Notes: generated by a model not told the origin, from the letters alone. Positions 48,582 through 58,220 are shown, numbered from the stretch's first letter. The stretch is DNA of 64,000 nucleotides from Actinomycetospora sp. NBRC 106375 (GCF_030269665.1 NZ_BSTS01000011.1:62001-126000), one strand, 5' to 3'. Numbers and translations: made by a program.

Positions 48582-48598
48582 TCCGTGCAACGCACGGA
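48582..48598. promoter_or_regulatory. palindrome between the amidotransferase and HIT genes
   Basis: TCCGTGCAACGCACGGA has seven-bp arms around three bases. It abuts the amidotransferase start and could be an operator for the divergent pair. Confidence 0.45.
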
Positions 48599-48643
48599 CC
48601 GGGCCGATGCGTCCCGGTCGGTGGCACCTGCCACGCTCCGCCC

Positions 48644-49090
48644 ATGAGTCCGCGGCCGAGCAAGCCCTGCGCGTTCTGCGCGATCATCGCCGGCGAGGCG
48701 CCGGCGGACGTCGTGCACAGCGACGAGTCCACGGTGGCGTTCCTCGACAAGACCCCGGTGTTCCACGGGCACGTGCTCCTGGTCCCGCGCACGCACGTCC
48801 AGACCTTCGCCGACCTGCCGGCGGACCAGCTGCCGGGCTACACGGCGCTGGCGCAGCGCCTCGAGCGCGCGGTCGAGTCCGCGATGGACGCCACGGGGTC
48901 GCTGGTCCTCGTCAACAACGTCGTCAGCCAGTCCGTGCCCCACCTGCACCTGCACGTGATCCCGCGGCGCCCCAAGGACGGACTGCGATTCTTCCTCGGG
49001 CCCCGCCACCCGTACGGCTCCTCGGACGAGTCGGCGGCCGTCGCTCGGAGTGTCGCGCAGGCGCTGGACGACGACCGGTCAGCTGGTTGA
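48644..49090 (+). CDS. HIT family nucleotide-binding protein
   Basis: 148 residues. The histidine triad is VPHLHLHVIPRR near residue 105, with CAFCAIIAGEAPADVV at the N-terminus. HIT proteins hydrolyse AMP-linked or dinucleoside phosphates. The N-terminal CxxC-type cysteines may bind zinc. ATG 48644 lies six bases after CACGCT and has no ribosome site. Confidence 0.9.
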   Translation: MSPRPSKPCAFCAIIAGEAPADVVHSDESTVAFLDKTPVFHGHVLLVPRTHVQTFADLPADQLPGYTALAQRLERAVESAMDATGSLVLVNNVVSQSVPHLHLHVIPRRPKDGLRFFLGPRHPYGSSDESAAVARSVAQALDDDRSAG

Positions 49091-49173
49091 GCGCAGCGGT
49101 CGACAGCGCGACGAAAGGTCTCCTTCGGTCGATGAACGGACGGTGCCGCCCGTGAACGGTCCGTGACGGACGT

Positions 49174-49192
49174 CCGACGGTCGAACCGTCGG
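49174..49192. promoter_or_regulatory. palindrome in the gap after the HIT gene
   Basis: CCGACGGT and ACCGTCGG form eight-bp arms around CGA. It lies in the 226-bp gap before the small membrane protein and could be a terminator stem or an operator. I see no gene in this gap. Confidence 0.45.
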
Positions 49193-49316
49193 CATCCGAT
49201 CGAGTGAGTCCCTACCCGTCGGTCGGCTCGGGATGTCATCCTCAGCGAGAACGCACGCGGTGGCCCGTCGAGCACGCTGGGTCACCTCGCTTCCCCGTCG
49301 ACGTTCGGAGGTGCTC

Positions 49317-49610
49317 GTGCCGGTCCTCATGTGGGTCGCCGTCCTGGTGGTCGGCTGGTGCGTCGTCTCCGTCGGCACCGCGCTGGCGCTGGGCACGTGG
49401 CTGCGCCGCCGCGCCGAGGCGACCGACCCCGAGGGCGCGCTGCGACCGCTCGACACCGGCCCGCTGCGTCTCTGGCTCGGCGACCTGCCCGAGGTTCCGG
49501 CCACCCCCGACGAGATGGGCCGCCGCGGCGGCTGGGACGGGCTCGTCGCCGGGCTGCCCGCCCCGCGGCCGCACACGGAGAGTGCCGACCGCACGACGGC
49601 GATCGGCTGA
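49317..49610 (+). CDS. small membrane protein of unknown function
   Basis: 97 residues. One membrane helix covers about residues 3-28 (VLMWVAVLVVGWCVVSVGTALALGTWL), then a basic stop-transfer RRR and a short acidic, Pro-rich cytoplasmic tail. No family is recognised. GTG 49317 has GGAGG five bases upstream; an upstream ATG at 49233 gives an Arg-rich extension that looks non-coding. It converges with trpS. Confidence 0.6.
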   Translation: MPVLMWVAVLVVGWCVVSVGTALALGTWLRRRAEATDPEGALRPLDTGPLRLWLGDLPEVPATPDEMGRRGGWDGLVAGLPAPRPHTESADRTTAIG

Positions 49611-49619
49611 CGGGCTCCG

Positions 49620-50648
49620 CTACGCCTCGACCCCGACCGCGCGGCGCACCCCGCGCAGCGTGCGGGACGCCTGCTCGCGGGCGATCTCTCCGCCGCGGGC
49701 GAGGATCGCGTCGAGCTCGCTGCCCGGGGCCACGAGCTCGGCATAGCGCTCCCGCAGGGGGCCCAGCGTCTGCTCGAGCACCTCGGCGAGCTGGTTCTTC
49801 AGGTCGCCCCAGCCCACGCCGCCGGCCCCGAGGCGCTTGCGGGTGTCGGCGAGGACGTCGGGCTCGGCGAACTGCGCGAGGATCTGGAACACCGCCGACG
49901 AGTCCGGGTCCTTGGGCGCCTCGACCGGGGTGGAGTCGGTCGGGATGCGCCGGACCAGCTTCCCCAGCTGCGGCGCGGGCAGGAAGAGCGGGATGTAGTT
50001 GTCGTACGACTTGCTCATCTTGCGGCCGTCGAGCCCGGGCAGCGTGTGGCCCGTCGTCTCGGGGGGCACGACCGCCTCGGGGACGCGCAGGCGGAAGCCC
50101 TCGCCGTAGCGGTGGTTGAAGCTGCCCGCGACGTCGGCGGCGATCTCGACGTGCTGGAGCTGGTCGCGTCCCACCGGCACCAGGTCCGACTCCATGATCA
50201 GGATGTCGGCCGCCATGAGCACGGGGTACTCGTAGAGGCCCATGTTGATCCCGGCGTCCGGGTCGTCCCCGGCCTCGACGTTGCGGTCGCGGGCCGCCTT
50301 GTAGGCGTGCGCCCGGTTCATCAGCCCCTTGCCGGTGACACAGGAGAGGATCCACGTCAGCTCGAACGTCTCCGGGACGTCGGACTGCTTGTAGAACACC
50401 GTGCGCTCGGGGTCGAGACCCGCGGCGATCCAGGTCGCGGCGACCGAGCGGGTCCACGCGGCGATGTCGCCGGCGGCGGGTGTCCCCGTCAGGGCGTGGT
50501 GGTCGGCGATGAAGTACCGGGAGTCGAAGTCCGCGGTGCGCGCGAGCTCGAGGGCCGGCCGGATCGCGCCGACGTAGTTGCCCAGATGCGGCTCCCCGCT
50601 GGGCTTGATCCCGGTCAGGGCGATCTTGCGCCGTTCCGTCTCCGCCAC
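49620..50648 (-). CDS. trpS: tryptophanyl-tRNA synthetase
   Basis: 342 residues, a class I synthetase. The HIGH-equivalent is GIKPSGEPHLGNYVGAI, KMSKS is intact in LDGRKMSKSYDNYI, and DLVPVGRDQLQHVEIAAD is the tryptophan-site segment. GTG 50648 lies six bases after TAGGCT, a leaderless layout. It is divergent from the S9 peptidase across 70 bp. Confidence 0.95.
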   Translation of the reverse strand: MAETERRKIALTGIKPSGEPHLGNYVGAIRPALELARTADFDSRYFIADHHALTGTPAAGDIAAWTRSVAATWIAAGLDPERTVFYKQSDVPETFELTWILSCVTGKGLMNRAHAYKAARDRNVEAGDDPDAGINMGLYEYPVLMAADILIMESDLVPVGRDQLQHVEIAADVAGSFNHRYGEGFRLRVPEAVVPPETTGHTLPGLDGRKMSKSYDNYIPLFLPAPQLGKLVRRIPTDSTPVEAPKDPDSSAVFQILAQFAEPDVLADTRKRLGAGGVGWGDLKNQLAEVLEQTLGPLRERYAELVAPGSELDAILARGGEIAREQASRTLRGVRRAVGVEA

Positions 50649-50654
50649 GCCGCG

Positions 50655-50660
50655 AGCCTA
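50655..50660 (-). promoter_or_regulatory. -10 box of trpS (leaderless layout)
   Basis: TAGGCT on the minus strand ends six bases before the GTG at 50648. Confidence 0.55.
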
Positions 50661-50718
50661 TCGGGCGCCGGCCACCGGGTTCGGGCCTCGGCACGCTCCG
50701 GAGGGCAGACTGCGGGCC

Positions 50719-52821
50719 GTGCCCGTCGACCCCACCGCCAGCTTCCCGCGCCGCCAGGCCGCGACGCGCCGGTTCACGCTCGGGGCGCCCCGCCGGCCCA
50801 CGGTCTCGCCGGACGGCGGGCGGGTGGTGCTGCTGCGCAGTCGGGCCGGCGACGACCCGGTGACCTGCCTGTGGCTGCTCGACGTCGCGAGCGGTGCGGA
50901 GCACCTGCTCGTCGACCCCCGCGAGCTCGACGTCCCCGGCGAGGAGGATCTCCCGCCCGAGGAGCGGGCCCGCCGCGAGCGGGTGCGGGAGCAGTCGGGC
51001 GGGGTCGTGGAGTACGCCCTCGACGCCGCCGCGCGCCTCGCCGTCTTCGTGCTCTCGGGCCGGGCGTTCACCGTCGAGCTCGCGCCCGGGGCACGCCCCG
51101 AGCCGCTCCCCGTCGACGGGCCGGTGGTCGACCCGCGCCCCGATCCGACCGGCGCCCGCGTCGCCTTCGTCCGCGGCGGCGCGCTGCACGTCCACGAGCG
51201 CTCCACCGGCACCACCCACGTCCTCGTCGCGCCGGAGGAGGGGGACGCCCCGGGCGTCACGTGGGGGCTCGCGGAGTTCGTCGCCGCCGAGGAGATGAAC
51301 CGCTACCGCGGGTTCTGGTGGTCGCCCGACGGGTCGCAGCTGGCCGTCGCCCGCGTCGACGACCTGCCCGTGACGCGCTGGTGGATCGCCGACCCCGCGC
51401 ACCCCGAGCGCCGCCCGACCGAGATGCCCTACCCGGCCGCGGGGACGCCCAACGCCGCGGTGACGCTGCACCTGGTCGACCTCGACGGCACCCGCACGCC
51501 GGTCGAGCTGCCGGCGGGCACCGAGTACCTCGCCGACGTCACCTGGGACACCCACGACCTGCTCGCCACCGTGTCCACCCGCGACCAGCGGCGCATCGAC
51601 CTGCTGAGCGTCGACCCCGACACCGGGGCCGTCGACCCCGTCGCCGGCGAGGTCGACGACGCCTGGGTCGACCTGGTCCCCGGGGTGCCCGCGCACCTGC
51701 CCGACGGCGCGCTCGTGCGCTGCGCCGACCGGGACGACGCCCGCCGGCTCCTGGTCGACGGCGAGCCCGTCACCCCGCCGGGTCTGCAGGTGCGCGGCGT
51801 CGCGGACGTCGACGGCGCGACCGTCCTCTTCACCGCCTCGGAGCGGCCCGAGGACGTCACGCTGTGGACGTGGTCCCGCGAGGACGGTGCGCGGCGGATC
51901 GGGCCGCAGTACGGGGTCTGGTCGGGGCGCCGGGCGGGCGGGACCACCGTGCTCGCGGGCGGCGACCTCGACACGGACGGCACGCGCACCGAGATCCTCC
52001 GCGCCGACGGCGGCACGGTCGCGGTGGCGTCGTCCGCGCAGTCCCCGGACCTCGAGCCCGAGGTCCGCCGCGTCGCGACCGGGCCGGGCGGGCCGTCGGT
52101 GGCCGTGCTGCTGCCCCGGGGTCACGTCCCGGGCTCGCGGACACTGCCGGTGCTGCTCGACCCGTACGGCGGGCCGCACTCGCAGCGGGTCCTGGCGGCC
52201 CGGGGCGCCTTCCTGACCAGCCAGTGGTTCGCCGACCAGGGTTTCGCCGTCGTGGTCGCCGACGGGCGCGGGACACCCGGACGTGGTCCGGCCTACGAGC
52301 GGGCCGTGCGGGGCGACGTGGCCGGCCCGGTGCTCGACGACCAGGTCACGGCGCTGCACGTCGCCGCCGAGCAGGTCGGGGACCTGGACCTCGACCGCGT
52401 CGGCATCCGCGGCTGGTCGTTCGGCGGGTACCTCGCCGCCCTGGCGGTGCTGCGCAGACCCGACGTCTTCCACGCGGCGGTCGCCGGCGCCCCGGTGACC
52501 GACTGGCGCCTCTACGACACCCACTACACCGAGCGCTACCTCGGCCACCCCGACGAGGAGCCGGACGCCTACGCGCGGACCTCGCTGCTCGCCGACCCGG
52601 GGTCCGCCGCGCCCGTGCGCCCGTTGATGCTCATCCACGGGCTCGCGGACGACAACGTCGTCGCGGCGCACACGCTGCAGCTCTCGTCGTCGCTGCTCGC
52701 GGCCGGCTACCCCCACACCGTCCTGCCGCTCTCCGGCGTCACGCACATGACGCCGCAGGAGGTCGTGGCCGAGAACCTCCTCCTGCTCCAGGTCGAGTTC
52801 CTGCACGACGCCCTCGGCTAG
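50719..52821 (+). CDS. S9 family prolyl peptidase, DPP IV-like
   Basis: 700 residues. A beta-propeller N-terminal region (WSPDGSQLAVARVDD and similar blades) is followed by the alpha/beta hydrolase domain. The nucleophile is in GIRGWSFGGYLAAL, the acid in HGLADDNV and the base in SGVTHMTPQE. FVAAEEMNRYRGFWW carries the double Glu that anchors the substrate N-terminus in DPP IV, so it should remove Xaa-Pro dipeptides. There is no signal peptide. GTG 50719 lies seven bases after CAGACT. Confidence 0.9.
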   Translation: MPVDPTASFPRRQAATRRFTLGAPRRPTVSPDGGRVVLLRSRAGDDPVTCLWLLDVASGAEHLLVDPRELDVPGEEDLPPEERARRERVREQSGGVVEYALDAAARLAVFVLSGRAFTVELAPGARPEPLPVDGPVVDPRPDPTGARVAFVRGGALHVHERSTGTTHVLVAPEEGDAPGVTWGLAEFVAAEEMNRYRGFWWSPDGSQLAVARVDDLPVTRWWIADPAHPERRPTEMPYPAAGTPNAAVTLHLVDLDGTRTPVELPAGTEYLADVTWDTHDLLATVSTRDQRRIDLLSVDPDTGAVDPVAGEVDDAWVDLVPGVPAHLPDGALVRCADRDDARRLLVDGEPVTPPGLQVRGVADVDGATVLFTASERPEDVTLWTWSREDGARRIGPQYGVWSGRRAGGTTVLAGGDLDTDGTRTEILRADGGTVAVASSAQSPDLEPEVRRVATGPGGPSVAVLLPRGHVPGSRTLPVLLDPYGGPHSQRVLAARGAFLTSQWFADQGFAVVVADGRGTPGRGPAYERAVRGDVAGPVLDDQVTALHVAAEQVGDLDLDRVGIRGWSFGGYLAALAVLRRPDVFHAAVAGAPVTDWRLYDTHYTERYLGHPDEEPDAYARTSLLADPGSAAPVRPLMLIHGLADDNVVAAHTLQLSSSLLAAGYPHTVLPLSGVTHMTPQEVVAENLLLLQVEFLHDALG

Positions 52822-53020
52822 GTCCCACCGGAGCAGCGATCCGCTTTGCGATCGCGAACTCTTGTCCGGATTCCGCGAAACGGCACCCACGGCTCGCCGC
52901 TGTCGCCGACGCTGATCGGGCGAGGGCGAGCCGCGCCGTGCCCGATCGGGGCTGATCGGAACAGGCGCGGTCCCCGCCCCGCCCTGGCCCCCGGCCGGGC
53001 GCGCCGGCGGAGGGCGAGGA
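52822..53020 (+). promoter_or_regulatory. 199-bp upstream region of the trimodular secreted protein
   Basis: No gene is visible. TGATCGG occurs at two places and GATCG-type words recur, with GCGATC / GATCGC arms near 52837-52856. The ribosome site GGAGGGCGAGG ends about ten bases before ATG 53021. Confidence 0.4.
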
Positions 53021-56000
53021 ATGCGGCGGTCATCGTCCGGCGGCGACGCGTGGGCGGCGACGGATCGCCGGCGGTCCTCCGGCCCGGGCCGGCCCTGGGG
53101 CGCGCTCGCCGCGGGCGCCGCGCTGCTGACGTCCCTCGTGGTCGGTGCGGCCGGGGCGGTGAGCACGGGCGTGGTCACCCTCGCCGCCCCGACGGCGCCG
53201 GCGGAGTGCCGCGACGTCACCCTCTTCGCGGTCAACGGCGGTGGCGCGGCGGGCGGCGACACCCTCGCGGCGATCACCGACCCGCTGGTGCAGCGTGTCG
53301 GCCCGCGGCTCGCCGTGGTGGCGGTCCCGGGTCCCGAGCCCGGCGCGTCCTACGCCGCGAGCGAGCAGCAGGCCGTCACGGCGCTCGGCGACCAGGTCGC
53401 CGCGCAGGTCGCGGCGTGCCCGGACAGCCGGATCATGCTGTTCGGCTACTCCCAGGGCTCGCACGTCGCCGGTGACCTCGCCGGCCGGGTCGGCAACGGC
53501 CAGGAGACCCGGGTGCCCGCCGACCGCGTCGTCGCGGTCGGTCTCTTCGGTGACCCCGCCCGCGACGCGACCGCGGGCACCGTCCCCGACGGCGTGACGG
53601 GGCAGGGCGTGCTCCCGGCGCGGCCGGGTGGCTTCGGCACGCTGCGGGCGCGCACGATCGAGATCTGCGCGCCGCAGGACCCCGTGTGCGCCACGCCGGC
53701 CGGGTCGGCCGCGCCGCCGCTCGAGCAGGCCGTCGCGGCGCCCGCCCACATCGACTATCCGCAGCTCGAGCTGGCCCCGAGCACCCCGGCGACCCGCTGG
53801 GCGTCGGACTCGCTGGGCCGGCTCATCACCTCGCTCCCGGCCGCCGGCGCCGCCCAGCCGGGCGCCGCGGCAACGAGCACGCCACCCGGCGCCGGTCCGA
53901 CCGGAGCTCCCGGGGCGACGACGACCCCCGGCGCGGGTGCCCTGCCCGGCGCCGGCACCGTCGCGCCGGGCACGACGGCGTCGGGTACGACGGCACCGGA
54001 GGGCGGGGCGGCGGGCACGAGGACTCCCGGCCCGACGCCACCGGGTGGCGGGGCCGCGTCGGGCGGCGGCGGGGCCTACCCCGACGACCCGGGCACCACG
54101 GGCACGGGCACCACGGGTACGGGTACGGGCGGCGCGGGCACGGGAGGCGCCACGGCGACGACGTCGCCGGGCTCCGGCGGCGCCGACACGGGCGGGGCCG
54201 GGGGCGGTTACGACACGGGTTCGGGTGGCGCCGGTGACGGATCGGGTGGCACGACGGCGACGACGGCTACGGGCTCCGGCGGGGCGGCGACCCCCACGAC
54301 GGCGCCCGACGCCGGAGGGTCCACGGGTAGCACGGGGTCCACGGGGAGCACGGGGAGCACGGGGAGCACGGGGAGCACGGGGAGCACGGGCACCGAGTCG
54401 TCGCCGCGCCCGACCACACCGCCCGGCGAGGCGCCGGCCACCGGCCGCGGCGGCAGGGGCGGATCGGCCAGCGGCGGATCGGACAGCGGCGGATCGGACA
54501 GCGGCGGATCGGACAGCGGCGGCTCGGGCACGGGCGGTTCCGGCACCGGCGGATCCACCGGCAGCACCACCGGGAGCACCACCCGCAGCACCACCGGCTC
54601 GACGACGGCGCCCCGCACGACGCCTTCGGGCGGCGCCGACGCCTCCGGCCGGGCTGACGACCCCGGTCAGGGCGGGGGCTCGAGGCAGGACGATGGGTCG
54701 GGTGGCTCGGCGGACGGCGGCGGCTCCGGCGGTTCCGGCGGTTCGGGGAGCGCGGGTCAGGCCACCGACGCGTTGTGGTCGCTCACGTCCGGTCTCGCGG
54801 GCTTCCAGGACTCCAACGGAGGCAACGTCGAGGACGGCGGCCAGAACCCCGAGGAGGTCGAGAGCCCGAACGTGCCCGGCCGCCAGGTGGTCAAGCTCGA
54901 GGTGCCCCAGGGCGCCAAGCGCTCGGAGGTCCGCCCCGAGGAGGCCCAGGACATCCGCGCCGGTCAGCGCCGGTTCTTCGGCTACAGCGCGTTCCTGCCC
55001 CCCGACTTCCCCGTCGACACGAACTCCTGGCAGGTCGTCTGGCAGCTCCACGACGGCGGGACGAACACGTCGCCGCCCGTGGCGCTGGAGATCGTCGAGG
55101 GGCACCTGTGGCTGGCCAACGTCGGCGACCGCGTGCGCGACCTCGGACCGGTGCAGGCCGGCCGGAACCTCGCCGTGCAGCTCGACATCCGCTTCGAGGT
55201 CGGCGGCGGGTCCGTGTCGGTGTACCGCGAGGGCCAGCAGGTGCTGTCCGACTTCCGGCCGCCCCGCGGCACGATGATCGACGACTTCGACTACCTGAAG
55301 ACCGGCGTCTACCGCGACCCGGGCGGCGACGCCCGCCCCGCGAGCCTCTTCCTCAACGACCTCAAGATCGGCGAGACGCTGGCGTCCGTGTCCGGCCTCG
55401 CCGGGGCGAGCGGGACGGCCACCGAGGAGGGCGACGGGGCGAGCGCCGCCGGCCCGGGCGAGGGTTCCGGCAGCACCGCGGGGGGCGGCGGCACCGACGC
55501 GTCCAACACCGGCGCCGGCACGGGCACGAGCAGCCGCACCCGGACGCCGACCGGCGACACGGGCAGTACGGGCAGGACGGGCGCGGCGACGCCGGCGTCC
55601 GCGGGCGGCGGGTCCGGCGGGGACACCACGACCCCGACCGCGCGGACGTCGAGCGCCACCGCCCGCCCCGCGAGCACGACGAGCAGCACCGGAGACAGCA
55701 CCCGAGACAGCACCGGAGACAGCACCGCAGACAGCACCGGCGGCGGCGCCGCCGACACCACCGGCCCGGTCCAGGCCGTCGGCGGGCCGATCTGCGAGAA
55801 GTTCGGTTCGACCTCGGTCGCGGGCGGGCGGCTGCTCGTGCAGAACAACGAGTGGGGCGCCGACGACGGGCAGTGCATCCAGCCCAGCGGCGCGGGGTTC
55901 GGCATCTCGTCCGGCGACCACGACAGGCCCGACGGCCCGGCCGCGTACCCGTCGGTGATGGCCGGCTGCTGGATGCGGACCTGCACCGAGGGCACCACGC

Positions 56001-56467
56001 TCCCCGCGCGGATCGACGGGCTCGGCGCCATCACGTCGAGCATCGCGGCGACGACGACGCCGACCGGGCGCTACAACCTCGCCTACGACATCTGGGCCGA
56101 CCCGACACCGCGCCGCGACGGCCAGAACACCGGCACGGAGCTGATGATCTGGCTGAGGGAGAACGGCGGCATCGCCCCGATCGGGCAGCAGGAGGGCACG
56201 GCCACGATCGGGGGCGCGACCTGGGACGTCTGGCGCGGCGACAACGGCGGCGTCGACGTCATCTCGTACGTGCGCCAGGGCTACGTCGACGCGGCGCGGG
56301 ACCTGCCGATCACCGAGTTCGTGCAGGACGCCGTGCGGCAGGGCGCCGCGCGGCCGGACTGGTTCCTCACCACCATCCAGGCGGGCTTCGAGCCCTGGCA
56401 GGGCGGGCCGGGTCTCGCGATCCGTGAGTTCTCGGTCACCGAGCAGGGCGCCGGGCAGGCCCCCTGA
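53021..56467 (+). CDS. secreted trimodular protein: cutinase-like, polysaccharide-lyase-like and GH12 domains
   Basis: 1148 residues. A signal or anchor helix is at about 28-52. Residues 62-275 are cutinase-like: Cys63/Cys133, nucleophile Ser144 in FGYSQGSH, the CxxxDxxC acid Asp220 and His243. A Thr/Gly/Ser linker (281-580) has tandem repeats. Residues 581-790 resemble heparin-lyase I-type lyases: FFGYSAFLPPDFP, SWQVVWQLHDGG with His677, DDFDYLKTGVYRD. After a second linker, residues 917-1148 are a GH12 domain: CEKFGSTSVAGGRLLVQNNEWG, nucleophile Glu1040 in TELMIWL and acid/base Glu1124 in GFEPWQ. All three active sites look intact, so it could attack esters, uronic polysaccharide and glucan in plant matter. 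It is monocistronic. Confidence 0.82.
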   Translation: MRRSSSGGDAWAATDRRRSSGPGRPWGALAAGAALLTSLVVGAAGAVSTGVVTLAAPTAPAECRDVTLFAVNGGGAAGGDTLAAITDPLVQRVGPRLAVVAVPGPEPGASYAASEQQAVTALGDQVAAQVAACPDSRIMLFGYSQGSHVAGDLAGRVGNGQETRVPADRVVAVGLFGDPARDATAGTVPDGVTGQGVLPARPGGFGTLRARTIEICAPQDPVCATPAGSAAPPLEQAVAAPAHIDYPQLELAPSTPATRWASDSLGRLITSLPAAGAAQPGAAATSTPPGAGPTGAPGATTTPGAGALPGAGTVAPGTTASGTTAPEGGAAGTRTPGPTPPGGGAASGGGGAYPDDPGTTGTGTTGTGTGGAGTGGATATTSPGSGGADTGGAGGGYDTGSGGAGDGSGGTTATTATGSGGAATPTTAPDAGGSTGSTGSTGSTGSTGSTGSTGSTGTESSPRPTTPPGEAPATGRGGRGGSASGGSDSGGSDSGGSDSGGSGTGGSGTGGSTGSTTGSTTRSTTGSTTAPRTTPSGGADASGRADDPGQGGGSRQDDGSGGSADGGGSGGSGGSGSAGQATDALWSLTSGLAGFQDSNGGNVEDGGQNPEEVESPNVPGRQVVKLEVPQGAKRSEVRPEEAQDIRAGQRRFFGYSAFLPPDFPVDTNSWQVVWQLHDGGTNTSPPVALEIVEGHLWLANVGDRVRDLGPVQAGRNLAVQLDIRFEVGGGSVSVYREGQQVLSDFRPPRGTMIDDFDYLKTGVYRDPGGDARPASLFLNDLKIGETLASVSGLAGASGTATEEGDGASAAGPGEGSGSTAGGGGTDASNTGAGTGTSSRTRTPTGDTGSTGRTGAATPASAGGGSGGDTTTPTARTSSATARPASTTSSTGDSTRDSTGDSTADSTGGGAADTTGPVQAVGGPICEKFGSTSVAGGRLLVQNNEWGADDGQCIQPSGAGFGISSGDHDRPDGPAAYPSVMAGCWMRTCTEGTTLPARIDGLGAITSSIAATTTPTGRYNLAYDIWADPTPRRDGQNTGTELMIWLRENGGIAPIGQQEGTATIGGATWDVWRGDNGGVDVISYVRQGYVDAARDLPITEFVQDAVRQGAARPDWFLTTIQAGFEPWQGGPGLAIREFSVTEQGAGQAP
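54318..54400 (+). repeat. 9-bp tandem repeats in the first linker
   Basis: GGGAGCACG is repeated in register with minor variants and encodes repeated Gly-Ser-Thr. Slippage here could change linker length between strains. Confidence 0.8.
54464..54530 (+). repeat. 15-bp tandem repeats in the first linker
   Basis: Four copies of GGATCGGACAGCGGC or close variants encode Gly-Ser-Asp-Ser-Gly units. Confidence 0.8.
55690..55740 (+). repeat. 12-bp tandem repeats in the second linker
   Basis: GAGACAGCACCG and variants repeat four times and encode Asp-Ser-Thr-X units. Confidence 0.75.
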
Positions 56468-56549
56468 CCGAGGGTGTGTGCCGGACCCGCCACCTGGGCA
56501 TCAGACGGTGGTCCGACGTGCGCCGACCTCCGGGAGTGGGACCGAAAAC

Positions 56550-58211
56550 ATGAGGGCCAGCGACCTGTTCCTGCGTTGTCTCGAGGCCGAGGGCGTCGAG
56601 TACGTCTTCGGGGTCCCGGGCGAGGAGAACGCCGACCTCCTCATGTCGATGCGCGAGTCCTCGGTGCGGTTCGTGCCCACCCACCACGAGGCCGGCGCCG
56701 CGTTCATGGCCGATGTCTACGGGCGGCTCACCGGCCATCCCGGGGTGTGCCTGTCGACGCTCGGCCCGGGGGCGTCGAATCTCGTCACCGGCGTGGCCAA
56801 CGCGAACATGGACAACTCCCCAGTTGTGGCGATCACCGGGCAGGGCGCGACGACGCGGCTGCACAAGGAGTCGCACCAGGCGATGAACGTGGTCAACATG
56901 TTCTCGCCGATCACCAAGTGGACGACCTCGCTGCGTGACGAGATCACGATTCCCGAGGTCCTGCGCAAGGCGTTCAAGCTGGCGGGGGCGGAGAAGCCGG
57001 GCGCGACGCACGTCGAGCTGCCCGAGGACATCGCCAAGCACGAGGTCGACGCCGCGCCGATCGTGCCGCCCGAGAAGGTGCGCCGCCCGGTGCCCGACGA
57101 CAAGTCGATCGGCGCCGCGCTCGACCTCATCGCGCGTGCCGAGCGCCCGGTCCTGCTCGTCGGCCAGGGCTGCGTCCGCACCCGCGTCAGCCGCCAGCTG
57201 CAGCGGTTCGTCGAGTCGACCGGCATCTACGCGGGCATGACGTTCATGGGCAAGGGGGCGCTCTCCGACCGCCACGAGCGCAGCCTCTACGCCGTGGGCC
57301 TGGGCTCGCGCGACTACGTCACCGAGGTCTTCGAGGCCGCGGACCTCGTCATCGCCGTCGGGTACGACATGGTCGAGTGGCCGCCGGCGCGCTGGAACAT
57401 CGGGCGCACCAAGCGGCTCCTGCACATCGACTTCGACCCCGCCGAGGTCGACGACGCCTACCGCCCGACGGTGGAGATCGTCGGCGACGTCGCCGCGACG
57501 CTCTGGGCGATCAACGAGGGGCTCACCGAGGAGCACCGCTACCCCGACATCCACCTGCACCACCGGGTGCGCGAGTCGCTCACCGAGGAGATCACCGAGG
57601 CCGGGGCGGGCGCCGAGGCCGAGACCGGCGACTTCCCGATGAAGCCCCAGCGCATCCTGGCCGAGCTGCGCGCCGAGATGGACGACGAGGACATCCTGAT
57701 CTCGGACGTCGGCGCCCACAAGATGTGGGTCGCGCGGCACTACCCGACGTACTCGCCGAACTCCTGCATCATCTCCAACGGCTTCTGCTCGATGGGGATC
57801 GCGGTGCCGGGCGGGGTGTCGGCGGCCCTGGTGGAGCCCGAGCGCCGCGTGGTGGCGCTCTCCGGCGACGGCGGCTTCATGATGAACATGGCCGAGCTCG
57901 CCACGGCCACGCGCCTCGGCGTCGCGCCGGTCAACGTCGTCTGGGAGGACAACGACTACGGGCTGATCTCCTGGAAGCAGGAGGTGGAGTTCGGACACCA
58001 CTTCGGCACCGAGTTCACGACGCCCGACCTCGTCGCCGTGTCCCAGGGCCTCGGCTGCCACGCCCGGCGCATCGAGTCGGCCGACGAGTTCCGGCCCGCG
58101 CTGAAGGAGGCGTTCGACCGCCGCGACAAGCCCTCGGTGATCGTCGTGCCCGTCGACTACCGGGAGAACGTCAAGCTCACCAAGCGCCTCGGTCAGCTGA
58201 TCGCCCGGTGA
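56550..58211 (+). CDS. thiamine diphosphate enzyme, acetolactate synthase-like
   Basis: 553 residues with the three-domain ThDP fold. The catalytic Glu47 is in PTHHEAGAAFMADVYGRLTG. LSTLGPGASNLVTGVANAN and RRVVALSGDGGFMMNMAELATA (the GDG...N ThDP motif) are typical of AHAS/AlsS. It lacks an ilvN neighbour and the rest of an ilv operon, so a catabolic or carboligase role is as likely as branched-chain amino acid synthesis. ATG 56550 follows GGGAGTGGG. Confidence 0.85.
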   Translation: MRASDLFLRCLEAEGVEYVFGVPGEENADLLMSMRESSVRFVPTHHEAGAAFMADVYGRLTGHPGVCLSTLGPGASNLVTGVANANMDNSPVVAITGQGATTRLHKESHQAMNVVNMFSPITKWTTSLRDEITIPEVLRKAFKLAGAEKPGATHVELPEDIAKHEVDAAPIVPPEKVRRPVPDDKSIGAALDLIARAERPVLLVGQGCVRTRVSRQLQRFVESTGIYAGMTFMGKGALSDRHERSLYAVGLGSRDYVTEVFEAADLVIAVGYDMVEWPPARWNIGRTKRLLHIDFDPAEVDDAYRPTVEIVGDVAATLWAINEGLTEEHRYPDIHLHHRVRESLTEEITEAGAGAEAETGDFPMKPQRILAELRAEMDDEDILISDVGAHKMWVARHYPTYSPNSCIISNGFCSMGIAVPGGVSAALVEPERRVVALSGDGGFMMNMAELATATRLGVAPVNVVWEDNDYGLISWKQEVEFGHHFGTEFTTPDLVAVSQGLGCHARRIESADEFRPALKEAFDRRDKPSVIVVPVDYRENVKLTKRLGQLIAR

Positions 58212-58220
58212 CGTCGGTCG

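Noticed and set aside
54318-54530. CRISPR-like repeat array
   Set aside because: The 9- and 15-bp units are directly abutting, without spacers, in frame inside a coding linker and encode Gly/Ser/Thr repeats.
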